Source of the DNA: Ureibacillus acetophenoni
GTDB taxonomy: Bacteria; Bacillota; Bacilli; Bacillales_A; Planococcaceae
Assembly (NCBI RefSeq): GCF_900220965.1
Contig: NZ_OBQC01000002.1
Coordinates: 213,176-277,175, forward strand
Length of the DNA stretch: 64,000 bases
Direction of reading: 5' to 3'
The notes under the pieces are model-generated. The model had not been told where the DNA came from and made no database searches. It saw nothing but the letters and a program-made list of their open reading frames with translations. Made by a program: the position numbers and the translations under genes. Shown here piece by piece: positions 18,870 through 29,885 of the stretch. Position 1 is the stretch's first letter. Each line of letters begins with the position of its first letter.

Positions 18870-18904
18870 AACTTAAATGAATCTTTATCTTCAGTAATTT
18901 TAAT

Positions 18905-19026
18905 GATGTCTAGCTACGAACGCTAGCTCCTCTACAACTTCGAAACCGCCTGCAAGGGCAAAGAACGCGCCATTTTGCCGGTTCCTCCAGTTGTTATCGG
19001 AGCTGGGCGAGCGTTCTTCGCTTTTC
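18905..19026. repeat. Long imperfect palindromic intergenic element, about 120 bp
   Basis: Nested complementary segments GAACGCT / AGCGTTC, AGCTCC / GGAGCT, ACAACT / AGTTGT and GAAACCG / CGGTTCC fold almost the whole stretch into one long hairpin, ending in CTTTT on the plus strand. It is notably GC-richer than its surroundings. It resembles, from memory, a family of GC-rich palindromic repeats (starting TGTCTAGCT and ending in CGCTTTT) dispersed between genes in many Bacillaceae. Confidence 0.65.
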
Positions 19027-20886
<1,860 letters not shown>

Positions 20887-20935
20887 CTATAAATTGAAAA
20901 ACTAAAGTTGAATCTAACAAAGAAGAATAAAAAGG

Positions 20936-21517
20936 TTATTCATTGACAGAGACCATTGAAGGTCGGATCACACGATCTTTTAATTTATAACCTTTTTGTA
21001 ATTCTCGTAAAATGATGCCTGATTCTTTTTCTGAATCAGATTCTTGCATGACTGCTTGGTGTACAGTTGGATCAAATTGAACCCCTTCAGCAGGAATCAA
21101 TTCTAGTCCTTCTTTATTCATCGCATCTACAAATGATCTATAGACCATATCGATTCCTTTATATAAAGCAACCGCATCATCAGATGTTACTTCGACTTGA
21201 AGAGCGCGTTCAAAATTATCTAGCACTGGTAAAAGGTCTGTAAGTAAACTTTGTGCACGATATTTTTCTTGTGACTCACGATCAAGTTGAGTACGACGAC
21301 GCAAATTGTCATAATCTGCTCTTAATCGTAAATAACGATCTTCTTCTTCAGCTAATTTTGATTCTAATTCTGAAACTTTTTGTTTATATTCCTCAGTTGT
21401 AAGTTCTATTTCTTGAGACTGTTCGTTTGTAGTTTCAGTAACTTCTTCCGTATTTTCTGTTACTTGTTCTGCAACATCTTCTTTCAATGATTCCTTGTTC
21501 TCAGTTGTTTCAGACAC
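20936..21517 (-). CDS. grpE: Nucleotide exchange factor GrpE
   Basis: Exchanges ADP on DnaK. The 193-residue protein starts with a GTG (21517) preceded by AGGAGG, has an acidic Glu/Thr-rich N-terminal extension (about 1-45), a long coiled-coil dimerisation helix (about 45-100) and a C-terminal beta domain with the family ending [16 protein letters not shown]. Second gene of the hrcA operon. Confidence 0.98.
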   Translation of the reverse strand: MSETTENKESLKEDVAEQVTENTEEVTETTNEQSQEIELTTEEYKQKVSELESKLAEEEDRYLRLRADYDNLRRRTQLDRESQEKYRAQSLLTDLLPVLDNFERALQVEVTSDDAVALYKGIDMVYRSFVDAMNKEGLELIPAEGVQFDPTVHQAVMQESDSEKESGIILRELQKGYKLKDRVIRPSMVSVNE

Positions 21518-21529
21518 GATAAATCCTCC

Positions 21530-22564
21530 TTATTTTCCATCCTTCAATTTCATAGTTAGAGTATTTGAAAGCCCACTACGCATAAGCTCAAGCAACGATA
21601 TAACCCGTTGATAATCCATGCGAGTTGGTCCAATGATAGCAATTGAACCTGTTTGGTCTTCTCCAATCGAGTAAGTCGTAGTAATTACACTACAATCTTC
21701 CATTGCTAAATGGTTATTCTCCGATCCAATTCGTATATGGATATTATCATCTTCTGGATGGAATAAAGAGATGATCTGGCTTTTTTTATCCATTAAATCC
21801 ATAAACATACGAATTTTATTCAAATCATGGAACTCAGGCTGGTTCAACATGTTCATCTTTCCAGCAAAATAAACTTCACTTTCCTTTTCCACTTTAGCCA
21901 TATTCTTCAGTGATTGAAGTAAGGAGTCTGCTGTACGAATATGTTGTCTAAGAACTTCAAGTGTTTCCAGTTCCAATTTGGATTGAAGCTCTAAAATCGG
22001 AACACCTACAAGTCGGTCATTTAATATATTAACAGTTTTTTCAATATCTAGGGCATCAAAGCCCTTAGGTAATTTGATCATTCGGTTTTCAACATGGCCA
22101 TTATCAGTAACAACGATGGCTACTGCTGCCTGTTCTGATAAAGGTATAAGTTGAAATTTCTTTACTCGATGGTTTCCTACATTTGGACCAAGTAGGATTG
22201 TTGTATAGGTTGTTAAATCTGATAGAATATTTGCTGACTGACGGATTACTTGTTCAATCTCTATAATTTGGTTTTGAAAAATCGATTGAACGATTCCGAC
22301 ATCCTTCATTGACATCGTTTTTGGCTTTAATAAATGATCCACATAAAATCGATACCCTTTTTCTGAAGGAACTCTCCCAGAGGAAGAATGAGTTTTTTCT
22401 AAATATCCTAATTCCTCTAAATCAGCCATCTCATTTCTAATCGTTGCTGGACTAAAGTTTATCCCATTTTTTTTAGAAATTTGTCGAGAGCCCACTGGCT
22501 GTGCTGAACTAACAAAATCGTCAACGATTACTTGCAATATTTGTAATTGTCTGTTTGTTAACAA
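21530..22564 (-). CDS. hrcA: Heat-inducible transcription repressor HrcA
   Basis: Repressor that binds CIRCE and controls the class I heat-shock genes, with GroEL as modulator. I place the start at the TTG at 22564, which yields MLTNRQLQILQVIVDDF as in Bacillus and sits six bases after AGAGGTG; the longer open frame would run into the CIRCE operator. The 344-residue protein has an N-terminal winged helix (about 1-70, PVGSRQISKK and PATIRNEMADLEELGYL) and the C-terminal dimerisation domain. First gene of hrcA-grpE-dnaK-dnaJ; autoregulated. Confidence 0.97.
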   Translation of the reverse strand: MLTNRQLQILQVIVDDFVSSAQPVGSRQISKKNGINFSPATIRNEMADLEELGYLEKTHSSSGRVPSEKGYRFYVDHLLKPKTMSMKDVGIVQSIFQNQIIEIEQVIRQSANILSDLTTYTTILLGPNVGNHRVKKFQLIPLSEQAAVAIVVTDNGHVENRMIKLPKGFDALDIEKTVNILNDRLVGVPILELQSKLELETLEVLRQHIRTADSLLQSLKNMAKVEKESEVYFAGKMNMLNQPEFHDLNKIRMFMDLMDKKSQIISLFHPEDDNIHIRIGSENNHLAMEDCSVITTTYSIGEDQTGSIAIIGPTRMDYQRVISLLELMRSGLSNTLTMKLKDGK

Positions 22565-22578
22565 TTTCATCACCTCTG

Positions 22579-22605
22579 TTAGCACTCGCGAACGTAGAGT
22601 GCTAA
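22579..22605. promoter_or_regulatory. CIRCE operator
   Basis: Perfect inverted repeat TTAGCACTC - nine bases - GAGTGCTAA (22579-22587, 22597-22605). This is the HrcA binding site of class I heat-shock operons and lies between the promoter and the hrcA start. Confidence 0.98.
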
Positions 22606-22615
22606 TACTATTATT

Positions 22616-22644
22616 AAGTTATCAAAACTCCAAATTCATGTCAA
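22616..22644 (-). promoter_or_regulatory. Sigma-A promoter of the hrcA operon
   Basis: Minus strand TTGACA (22639-22644, full -35 consensus), 17-base spacer and a weak -10 TAACTT (22616-22621). Placed immediately upstream of CIRCE, as expected for an HrcA-repressed promoter. Confidence 0.65.
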
Positions 22645-22654
22645 CGAAATCGAA

Positions 22655-23800
22655 CTATTCGCCTAATAAAAATTGTTGGAATACTTCATTCCCAACAAAT
22701 CGGCCTTTTCTAGATAATCGAACACCTATATGATCAACAATTATTAATTCATCACTAGCAAGCTTAGTTAGAATTGTTTGATATTTCTCCATCATGGATA
22801 TACCTAATTTTCTTTTAAAGCTTTCAAAGGTTACTCCTTCTGTTTTACGTAATCCTAAAAACATTTGTTCTTCACATTTTTCATCAAACGTTACTTCATG
22901 TTCTGAAAAAATAGGTCTATTACCATTTTGAATTGAATCTAAATATTTTCTTATTGGACCAATATTAGAATAACGTATACCTTTTAAATATCCATGAGCT
23001 CCTGCGCCTATTCCAATGTATTCATCATTATCCCAATAGACTTTGTTATGGGTTGAAATTAAACCATCTCTTGCAAAGTTACTAATTTCGTATTGGTGAT
23101 GTCCATTACGTTCCATCTCGTTCATTAATAAATCGTACATTTCCGCCTCTAAATCCTCTGATGGTAAGTGCAATTTCCCTTTTGCATATTGGATATAAAA
23201 TACAGTTTTTGGTTCAACAATTAAAGAATATGCGGAATAATGGGGAAGGTTTAATGATAATGCTTTTTCTAAAGAATCTTCCCACTGTTCCATAGTTTGT
23301 CCAGGTAAACCATACATTAAATCAATATTTATATTATTTAGACCAACCGCTTTTGCATTTTCAATTGTTTCATAAACTTGTTCATTTGAATGGGTTCTAC
23401 CGAGTCTTTTTAATAAGTCAGTATCAAAAGACTGTACACCCATACTAAGCCTGTTTATACCGCCAGCTTTTAATGCTTGTAATTTATCAACTGATAATTC
23501 ATCTGGATTTGCTTCTGATGCAAATTCAATGAGGTTATTTGTTGGGATTATATCGTTAATTAGTTCTAACAACCGGCTAATTTGACTTGCAGATAGAGAG
23601 GTTGGTGTTCCACCACCTAAATAGATAGTCTCTATTTGTTGGAAAGCTTTAGGTTCCTGTTGTTGAATTAATTTTAATTCAGTTCCAATTGCTTCTATAT
23701 ACTCATCAACTGGCTGATTTTTAAAAAATACTTTATTGAAATCACAATAATTACAAATTTGGTGACAGAACGGGATATGTATATAAACGCCTCGAGCCAT
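22655..23800 (-). CDS. hemW: Radical-SAM heme chaperone HemW
   Basis: Coproporphyrinogen-III-oxidase-like radical-SAM protein that acts as a heme chaperone. Start at ATG 23800 (381 residues); the open frame begins ten codons earlier at 23830 without family support. Motifs: YIHIPFCHQICNYCDF with Cys12, Cys16 and Cys19 binding the 4Fe-4S cluster, GGGTPT near 70, and the C-terminal HemN domain. CHQICNYC has the CxxxCxxC spacing without the extra Cys of true HemN oxidases, supporting HemW. Between lepA and hrcA as in Bacillus. Confidence 0.93.
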   Translation of the reverse strand: MARGVYIHIPFCHQICNYCDFNKVFFKNQPVDEYIEAIGTELKLIQQQEPKAFQQIETIYLGGGTPTSLSASQISRLLELINDIIPTNNLIEFASEANPDELSVDKLQALKAGGINRLSMGVQSFDTDLLKRLGRTHSNEQVYETIENAKAVGLNNINIDLMYGLPGQTMEQWEDSLEKALSLNLPHYSAYSLIVEPKTVFYIQYAKGKLHLPSEDLEAEMYDLLMNEMERNGHHQYEISNFARDGLISTHNKVYWDNDEYIGIGAGAHGYLKGIRYSNIGPIRKYLDSIQNGNRPIFSEHEVTFDEKCEEQMFLGLRKTEGVTFESFKRKLGISMMEKYQTILTKLASDELIIVDHIGVRLSRKGRFVGNEVFQQFLLGE

Positions 23801-23893
23801 TTTGGGATCACTTCTTTCTAGATTTAACAAAATTTATTTCTTTATTGTAACTTTTCAAAGAAATAATTCAAATTTATAACACGAACTATAGGT

Positions 23894-23928
23894 AAAGGAC
23901 AGGCTTGTTGAAGGCCTGTCCTTTTTTT
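23894..23928. terminator. Hairpin between lepA and hemW
   Basis: Perfect stem AAAGGACAGGC / GCCTGTCCTTT with a nine-base loop. The longer T run is on the plus strand; on the minus strand the stem is followed by only TTTACC, so termination after lepA may be incomplete. Confidence 0.65.
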
Positions 23929-23933
23929 CCAAC

Positions 23934-25763
23934 CTATTTTTTATCATCCATTTTCAATACTGCCATAAATGCCTCTTGTGGTACTTCAACTGAACCTACT
24001 TGTTTCATACGTTTTTTACCTTCTTTTTGTTTTTCAAGAAGTTTACGTTTACGAGAAATATCCCCACCATAACATTTAGCAAGTACGTTTTTACCCATTG
24101 ATTTAATAGTTGAACGAGCAACGATTTTTTGACCGATAGCTGCTTGGACTGGTACTTCAAATTGCTGACGTGGAATGAGTTCCTTTAATTTTTCAACTAT
24201 AACCTTTCCACGCTCATAGGCAAAGTCACGATGTACAATAAAGCTCAATGCGTCTACAGTTTCAGCATTTAATAGAATATCCATCTTCACTAATTTTGAT
24301 GGTCTATAACCAATTAGCTCATAATCAAACGATGCATACCCCTTTGTACTTGATTTTAATTGATCGAAGAAATCGTAAACAATTTCAGCTAATGGGACAT
24401 CGTATTTAATGGATACACGTGTAGTATCGATATAATCCATTCCTATGAAAGACCCTCGTTTTTGTTGACAAAGCTCCATTACTGCTCCAACGTAATCATT
24501 TGGTACCATCATTGTTGCTTTAACGTATGGCTCCTCAACACGATCAATTTTTTGAGGATCTGGCATCATTGAAGGATTATCAACTTTAATTGATGTTCCA
24601 TCTGTTAAAAATACTTCGTAAATAACAGAAGGAGCTGTCGCAATTAGATCAATATTAAACTCACGTTCGATACGTTCTTGAATAATTTCCATATGAAGTA
24701 ATCCTAAGAAACCACAACGGAATCCAAATCCTAAGGCTTGTGAAGATTCAGCTTCAAATTGAAGAGCAGAGTCATTTAACTCTAACTTTTCTAATGCTTC
24801 ACGTAAATCGTTATACTTCGCCGTATCTATTGGATATAGTCCACAATACACCATCGGATTTAACTTTCGATACCCTGGTAACGGTTCTTTTGCAGCCTTA
24901 CTTCCTGCAAATGTTACTGTATCACCTACACGAGTATCTGCAACATTTTTAATAGATGCTGTTAAATATCCTACATCTCCAACTGTAAGTTCGCTTTGTG
25001 GAACCGATTTAGGAGTATGAATTCCTACTTCAATTACATCGAACTCTGCACCAGTTGCCATCATTCGTATCTTATCACCAGGCTTTACTGTTCCATTGAT
25101 AATACGAATTGAAATGATAACCCCTTTATAAGCGTCGTATACAGAATCAAAAACAAGTGCTTGTAATGGAGCATCTGGATCTCCAGTTGGAGCAGGTACT
25201 TTTTCAACGATTTGCTCCAAAATATCTTCAATTCCGATCCCTGCTTTTGCTGATGCTAGAACTGCTTCAGATGCATCAAGTCCTATGACATCTTCAATTT
25301 CTTGTTTTACTCTATCAGGATCAGCAGCTGGTAAGTCGATTTTATTAATAACAGGTAAAATTTCTAAGTCATTATCAAGGGCTAAATAGACGTTTGCTAA
25401 TGTTTGCGCCTCAATACCTTGTGCAGCATCTACAACTAAAATTGCTCCTTCACAAGCTGCAAGCGAACGTGATACCTCATATGTAAAGTCGACATGTCCT
25501 GGGGTATCAATTAAATGGAATGTGTATTGTTCGCCATTTTTCGCATTATATTTTAGTTGTACAGCATTTAATTTAATCGTTATCCCACGTTCACGCTCTA
25601 AATCCATTGAATCTAATAGTTGCATTTTCATCTCGCGTTGAGTAACTGTTTGTGTTTTTTCTAAGATTCGGTCAGCAAGCGTTGACTTCCCGTGGTCAAT
25701 ATGGGCAATTATTGAGAAATTTCTAATGTTTTCTTGACGTTTTAAACGTTCTTCTCGGTTCAT
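23934..25763 (-). CDS. lepA: Elongation factor 4 (LepA)
   Basis: Ribosomal GTPase related to EF-G that back-translocates or assists ribosome assembly. The 609-residue protein has G1 AHIDHGKST at 20-28, [18 protein letters not shown], domain II, and the LepA-specific C-terminal domain with [22 protein letters not shown] at 25763 preceded by GGAGTGG. It lies downstream of spoIIP and upstream of hemW, the conserved order. A long leader hairpin precedes the ribosome binding site. Confidence 0.98.
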   Translation of the reverse strand: MNREERLKRQENIRNFSIIAHIDHGKSTLADRILEKTQTVTQREMKMQLLDSMDLERERGITIKLNAVQLKYNAKNGEQYTFHLIDTPGHVDFTYEVSRSLAACEGAILVVDAAQGIEAQTLANVYLALDNDLEILPVINKIDLPAADPDRVKQEIEDVIGLDASEAVLASAKAGIGIEDILEQIVEKVPAPTGDPDAPLQALVFDSVYDAYKGVIISIRIINGTVKPGDKIRMMATGAEFDVIEVGIHTPKSVPQSELTVGDVGYLTASIKNVADTRVGDTVTFAGSKAAKEPLPGYRKLNPMVYCGLYPIDTAKYNDLREALEKLELNDSALQFEAESSQALGFGFRCGFLGLLHMEIIQERIEREFNIDLIATAPSVIYEVFLTDGTSIKVDNPSMMPDPQKIDRVEEPYVKATMMVPNDYVGAVMELCQQKRGSFIGMDYIDTTRVSIKYDVPLAEIVYDFFDQLKSSTKGYASFDYELIGYRPSKLVKMDILLNAETVDALSFIVHRDFAYERGKVIVEKLKELIPRQQFEVPVQAAIGQKIVARSTIKSMGKNVLAKCYGGDISRKRKLLEKQKEGKKRMKQVGSVEVPQEAFMAVLKMDDKK

Positions 25764-25785
25764 GTATGTCCACTCCTAATCAAAT

Positions 25786-25841
25786 ACGCCTCCGTGAAAT
25801 GATGATCCACATAAAAAGTGTGGTCATTCTACGGAGGCTTT
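25786..25841 (-). other. Long hairpin in the lepA leader / after spoIIP
   Basis: Outer arms GCCTCCGT / ACGGAGGC (25788-25795 and 25831-25838) with inner complementarity CCACA / TGTGG. On the minus strand it precedes GTATTTGATT and the lepA ribosome binding site about 20 bases before the start. It may be the spoIIP terminator or a lepA attenuator; no strong T run supports a simple terminator. The rest of the gap to 25979 shows nothing else. Confidence 0.6.
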
Positions 25842-25978
25842 AACCTTTCACGCAATAAATTGCAATAAATTTCTAAATTAAATAAGAACTTCTATCTTAT
25901 CCTAGGTTAAACTAATTTGAATTATAGCAGTGTAACATTAACTTTAGCAATGTTTCTTATCAAGAAAACAATATATAT

Positions 25979-26845
25979 TTATAACTCTTTCGTTACAAAT
26001 GTTTTTGAAATTGCCTGAGCAAGAATTGAAATTGTACGATACACTTCATCTTCCGTATTATCAATTCCACCAATTTCAACTACTAATAATTCTTTCGCTA
26101 AATCCTGGTTATAGACTCCATCTACTCCCTTACCCTCTTTGATCAATGCACCACGGGAGATACCTGGGATTATTTTATTTAACGAGTCACTTAATGCATT
26201 GGCATAAGATAAATTCGATTTATAGTTTGGGTTTTCAGCCCCTACTACAAAGGCTATTTTTGCATATTTCACATTATTATGTGACACAGTAGTCGCTTCG
26301 GCACCTACAGCGTCTCGATGAATATCCAATATTAAATCATACGTATTCTGCTGCAATTCTTCAGCTACATATTTTCTAGATGTATCATACGCTAAATGGA
26401 ATGGTAATCCATTTTGCTTCATGACACCTTGAACATCAACATCTAATATTTTTGTAGTTAAGCCGTTTAATTGAAAGTAATTTTTTATCATATCTTGCAT
26501 TGAAAATAAATTCGTAATGCTATCATAAACAGCAATTGTTCCAGTTGCGCTTTCAACAAACGGTTTGTACGTTTCATGAGAGTGAGTAAAATAAATCAAA
26601 ACATCAAAGGGACTAAGAGGTTGGGAAACGTCAGTTGTTGTTGGCGTTGATGAAACTGTCGTTGTTGTAGGTGGTGTCTCTGTTTTCGGTGTTGTAACTG
26701 TACCTGCCGCATACACAATTTGTGGTTCTTTCACTTTTGGATATTCAATTTTTGCGTTATTCGGAAACGGTAAAAGTCCTGCAATAATCGGTAAAACAAA
26801 AAAGAAAACTAAAAAAGCAGCTAATATTTGTATTTGTTTTATCAT
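25979..26845 (-). CDS. spoIIP: Stage II sporulation protein P
   Basis: Peptidoglycan amidase/endopeptidase of the SpoIIDMP engulfment machine. Start at ATG 26845 (GGAGAGG five bases upstream; the open frame begins six codons earlier), 288 residues. Features: one N-terminal membrane segment (about 7-28), a Thr/Pro-rich linker (about 50-75) and the amidase_3-type SpoIIP domain with FTHSHETY and LDIHRDA, which contribute zinc ligands. Pairs with gpr upstream, as in Bacillus. Shorter linker than the B. subtilis protein. Confidence 0.94.
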   Translation of the reverse strand: MIKQIQILAAFLVFFFVLPIIAGLLPFPNNAKIEYPKVKEPQIVYAAGTVTTPKTETPPTTTTVSSTPTTTDVSQPLSPFDVLIYFTHSHETYKPFVESATGTIAVYDSITNLFSMQDMIKNYFQLNGLTTKILDVDVQGVMKQNGLPFHLAYDTSRKYVAEELQQNTYDLILDIHRDAVGAEATTVSHNNVKYAKIAFVVGAENPNYKSNLSYANALSDSLNKIIPGISRGALIKEGKGVDGVYNQDLAKELLVVEIGGIDNTEDEVYRTISILAQAISKTFVTKEL

Positions 26846-26983
26846 GACATCCTCTCCTTCCACTACAATATGGAGAGGAGAGGAATTTTAGAACTATCTA
26901 TATACACCTTAATAAAATTGTGACTTTTGATAGTTTTGCCATTGTTAATAAGCATAAAAATAGGAAACTTCTACTAAACCAGG

Positions 26984-28015
26984 CTACACTTTTTTCTTCA
27001 TCCATTTAAATAAAGCATCACTTACTAATAGAGAATATTTAGTAATCCACACATCAACTTCTTTAGGAGTTACTATTAGTCTTTCCGGATTTGAGTTTAA
27101 TACTTCTTGGAATAATTGAAGACGATCGTTAGAAGACCATGTAGACCATTCTCCAAAAATCGGTTTAATAACATTCATATCAAGTCTCGCATTTGGATCT
27201 GGTGTCCAAGATGAAACAGATAATTTACTAGAAGGTTTACCTTTCTCCTGAACTCTAGCAGCAATTGATCGAAATACTTTTTCTACTGCATCTGCGATAA
27301 TAACCGTAGCATCTACTACAGTAGGAATACCTATTGCTGTAACTGGAACACCAAATACTTCTTTTGATACTTCTGTACGTTGGTTTCCAACTCCCGATCC
27401 TGGATGAATACCAGTATCAGTAATTTGAATCGTCTTACATAAACGCTCAGATCCACGAGTTGCTAAAGCGTCAATAACGAGAACTAACGCAGGATTTATT
27501 TTTTGAACTAATGCATGGATAAAGTCACTTGTTTCAAAACCTGTTTGTCCCGTAACACCAGGAGCATACATAATAAAATGATCACTTGGATTTTCTGAAT
27601 TCTCAGCTTGCATTGCATCAATTGCAAATGGTCCGACAGCATCGGGTGTTATTGTTTTATTTCCAAGTCCAACGACGAGAACTTTACTTTCCTTATCAAT
27701 TGTAATATCTTTATGAATCTCATCTAAGTATTTTACGAAAGATTTTTCTAGTTGTTCAAATCCATTTTCGTCATCTACGTATAATGTAGGAACGGAAAGT
27801 GTAATATAAGTACCCTCTTTTTTTCCTATCTCTTCTGAACCTTGTTTATCTACCGTAACTTTCGTAACATTTACTCGATTTTCCTTAAATTCTTCAATGA
27901 CGACGCCACTGGTCTCTTCTAATTTTTCTTTTTGCTTTTTGGTGCGATGTTGTACTACTTCTTCGGCCTCATCTATTAGGTCGGTTCTACTCCAATTTAC
28001 CTCAATTTCTGCCAT
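26984..28015 (-). CDS. gpr: Spore germination protease GPR
   Basis: Aspartic-like endopeptidase that degrades small acid-soluble proteins on germination; made in the forespore as a zymogen. Start at ATG 28015 (GAGGTG seven bases upstream), 343 residues. Family features: the propeptide region with RTDLIDEAEE, VVGLGNKTITPDAVGP near 125, and LVIDALATR near 190. No convincing sigma-G promoter was found in the 150-base gap to rpsT. Confidence 0.95.
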   Translation of the reverse strand: MAEIEVNWSRTDLIDEAEEVVQHRTKKQKEKLEETSGVVIEEFKENRVNVTKVTVDKQGSEEIGKKEGTYITLSVPTLYVDDENGFEQLEKSFVKYLDEIHKDITIDKESKVLVVGLGNKTITPDAVGPFAIDAMQAENSENPSDHFIMYAPGVTGQTGFETSDFIHALVQKINPALVLVIDALATRGSERLCKTIQITDTGIHPGSGVGNQRTEVSKEVFGVPVTAIGIPTVVDATVIIADAVEKVFRSIAARVQEKGKPSSKLSVSSWTPDPNARLDMNVIKPIFGEWSTWSSNDRLQLFQEVLNSNPERLIVTPKEVDVWITKYSLLVSDALFKWMKKKV

Positions 28016-28119
28016 TAAAATCACCTCAATTTATATGTTGGTCAAACTGTCAAGTAAATATTCTTTGCATTTATCTATTGCAATTATAGATTTCCTTTGG
28101 TAGAATGATTTTTGTTGTA

Positions 28120-28148
28120 TTGACAATCGAAACTAGTGAGAAGATACT
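28120..28148 (+). promoter_or_regulatory. Sigma-A promoter of rpsT
   Basis: TTGACA (28120-28125), 17-base spacer, GATACT (28143-28148). It lies 32 bases upstream of the rpsT start codon. Confidence 0.7.
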
Positions 28149-28180
28149 CATCTCAGGTCCTATCTTAGGAGGTGAAAGTT

Positions 28181-28432
28181 ATGCCAAATATTAAATCTGC
28201 AATTAAACGTGTTAAAGTTGCTGAAAAAGCAAACGCTGCAAACTCACAAGCAAAATCTGCTATGCGTACTACTGTTAGAAAAGCTGAACAAGCTTTAGCA
28301 ACAGGTGCTGAAAACGCACAAGAATTAGTAGTAGCAGCACACAAAGCTCTTGATACAGCGGCTTCTAAAGGCCTTATTCATAAAAATGCGGCTAGCCGTA
28401 AAAAGTCTCGTTTAACTAAAAAAGCGAACTAA
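28181..28432 (+). CDS. rpsT: 30S ribosomal protein S20
   Basis: Small basic ribosomal protein that binds 16S rRNA early in 30S assembly. ATG at 28181 (AGGAGGTG six bases upstream) gives 83 residues starting [16 protein letters not shown], the family start; a GTG at 28172 overlaps the ribosome binding site and is rejected. Ala/Lys-rich helical bundle through to [13 protein letters not shown]. Divergent from gpr and convergent with holA. Confidence 0.98.
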   Translation: MPNIKSAIKRVKVAEKANAANSQAKSAMRTTVRKAEQALATGAENAQELVVAAHKALDTAASKGLIHKNAASRKKSRLTKKAN

Positions 28433-28451
28433 TTGAAGCCTTTAAAAATAA

Positions 28452-28485
28452 AAACCATCCTTACTTTAAGTAGGATGGTTTTTTT
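28452..28485. terminator. Bidirectional terminator between rpsT and holA
   Basis: Stem AAACCATCCTTAC / GTAGGATGGTTT with T runs on both strands, so it can serve both convergent genes. Confidence 0.9.
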
Positions 28486-28491
28486 ATATGT

Positions 28492-29502
28492 TTATAATGC
28501 TTTTAGTAGAAACATTTCTAAATATCTTTCTCTATTTCCACTAACACTCTTCAACATTAAATCGATCTCAGATAGTTTATTTAACGCTTTTAATAGTCTT
28601 TCTTCACTAGGACGAGATTTTTGTTCTAGCATTAATTTCACGCGATATGGATGCACCTTAAGCTGCTTAGCTATTTGCGTTGGGTGGTAGCCTTTTCTTT
28701 GTAAATAAAACACATTGTTCATCGTGCGAATGTTGGATGAAAGTAAACCAACTAACATAATCGGTTCCTCTTTTTGTCTTAATAAATCATGGTAAATTTG
28801 AATAGCTTCTGCATTGTTATGAGCTAAATATGCATTCAACATTTTAAAAGCATCATGCTCTAACGTTTTAGCTACTAAATCCTCTACCAAATTTACGTTA
28901 ATAACTTGATCATCACCAAGGTAAAGTGCAAGTTTTTCAATTTCTTTTTGTAATTGCAACATATTTACGCCTACCATCTCGACTAATTTATCAATGGCAT
29001 CGTTGTTTATTGTTTTACCATAGCTTTTTACTGCACTTAGAACCCAAACATTTAAGTCATTTTCTTTTAGTGGTTCTGCAATTAACATAACACTATTTTG
29101 TTTTATTTGTTTTGTAATTTTTTTACGCTCGTCTAGCTTTTCATAAGGAGCAATAAAAACTGTAACAGCAAAATCTGATGGGTTTTTCAACCAATTTTCT
29201 AAACGTCCTAAATCATGATCAATTTTTTCTTTACCTTTTTCTGTTGCTTTTAAAAAGGATGCATTTTTTGCTATAATTAATTTCTTTTCTGAAAAGAAAG
29301 GAAATGTGTCAGCTTCATCTATTACAAAATCTACAGGAGACTCTTCCAAATCAAAGCTCATAATTTCAGCATCTTCAGTTGATGCTAATGCTTTTTTTAA
29401 TCTATTTAGCGTTTCGTCTATAAAATAGGACTCTTCTCCAACTAAACAATAGACAGGAGCAATATTCCCATTCTTTATATCATTCCAAACTTTTGTAAAC
29501 AT
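28492..29502 (-). CDS. holA: DNA polymerase III delta subunit
   Basis: Clamp-loader subunit that opens the beta sliding clamp. The 336-residue protein shows the AAA+ lid-like fold of the family: N-terminal PVYCLVGEESYFIDE, degraded nucleotide-binding region, and C-terminal collar helices (HPYRVKLMLEQKSRPSEERL). Corresponds to B. subtilis YqeN, which also lies between comEC and rpsT. Confidence 0.95.
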   Translation of the reverse strand: MFTKVWNDIKNGNIAPVYCLVGEESYFIDETLNRLKKALASTEDAEIMSFDLEESPVDFVIDEADTFPFFSEKKLIIAKNASFLKATEKGKEKIDHDLGRLENWLKNPSDFAVTVFIAPYEKLDERKKITKQIKQNSVMLIAEPLKENDLNVWVLSAVKSYGKTINNDAIDKLVEMVGVNMLQLQKEIEKLALYLGDDQVINVNLVEDLVAKTLEHDAFKMLNAYLAHNNAEAIQIYHDLLRQKEEPIMLVGLLSSNIRTMNNVFYLQRKGYHPTQIAKQLKVHPYRVKLMLEQKSRPSEERLLKALNKLSEIDLMLKSVSGNRERYLEMFLLKAL

Positions 29503-29679
29503 ACAAATAGCCCCCTATAAATCTTTCCACTTATAAGTATACACATTTTAACACATACTTGTTGTATGTTTGTATAAAGTGTGACGTACTTCTAATGCTC
29601 AATTGGTAGATTTTATTTGATTTCATATAGATTTTTACTATTTATTAACTTATAATGTAGTTTGAGTAGGAGGGATAGT

Positions 29680-29841
29680 ATGGCACATAATACAGAAAAC
29701 GTTGTTACACATAACCCTTTTGAAGGCGATAATGGAGCTATGCAAGGAAACCAAGTAATCCCTGCTGGCATTGGATTTGTAGTATCATTCGTCTTCTTTG
29801 CACTTATGTTTACGATCGCAACAATTATTGCTGCTGTATAA
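29680..29841 (+). CDS. yqzM: YqzM family small membrane protein
   Basis: A 53-residue protein with ATG at 29680 and a GGAGGG site six bases upstream. The hydrophobic C-terminal half reads IGFVVSFVFFALMFTIATII, one membrane segment, closely matching the core of B. subtilis YqzM (44 aa), which occupies the same place between holA (yqeN) and comEC. The N-terminus is about ten residues longer and variable. Function unknown. Followed by a strong terminator. Confidence 0.88.
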   Translation: MAHNTENVVTHNPFEGDNGAMQGNQVIPAGIGFVVSFVFFALMFTIATIIAAV

Positions 29842-29849
29842 CTAAGTCG

Positions 29850-29880
29850 AAAGCTTTGTCAAATTTGACAAAGCTTTTTT
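29850..29880. terminator. Terminator between yqzM and comEC
   Basis: Stem AAGCTTTGTCAA / TTGACAAAGCTT with a T run on the plus strand. It can also act at the 3' end of the convergent comEC. Confidence 0.88.
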
Positions 29881-29885
29881 CCTTT

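Noticed and set aside
28016-28110. Sigma-G promoter of gpr
   Set aside because: A CATATAA box exists but is too close to the ribosome binding site and has no -35 at the right distance.
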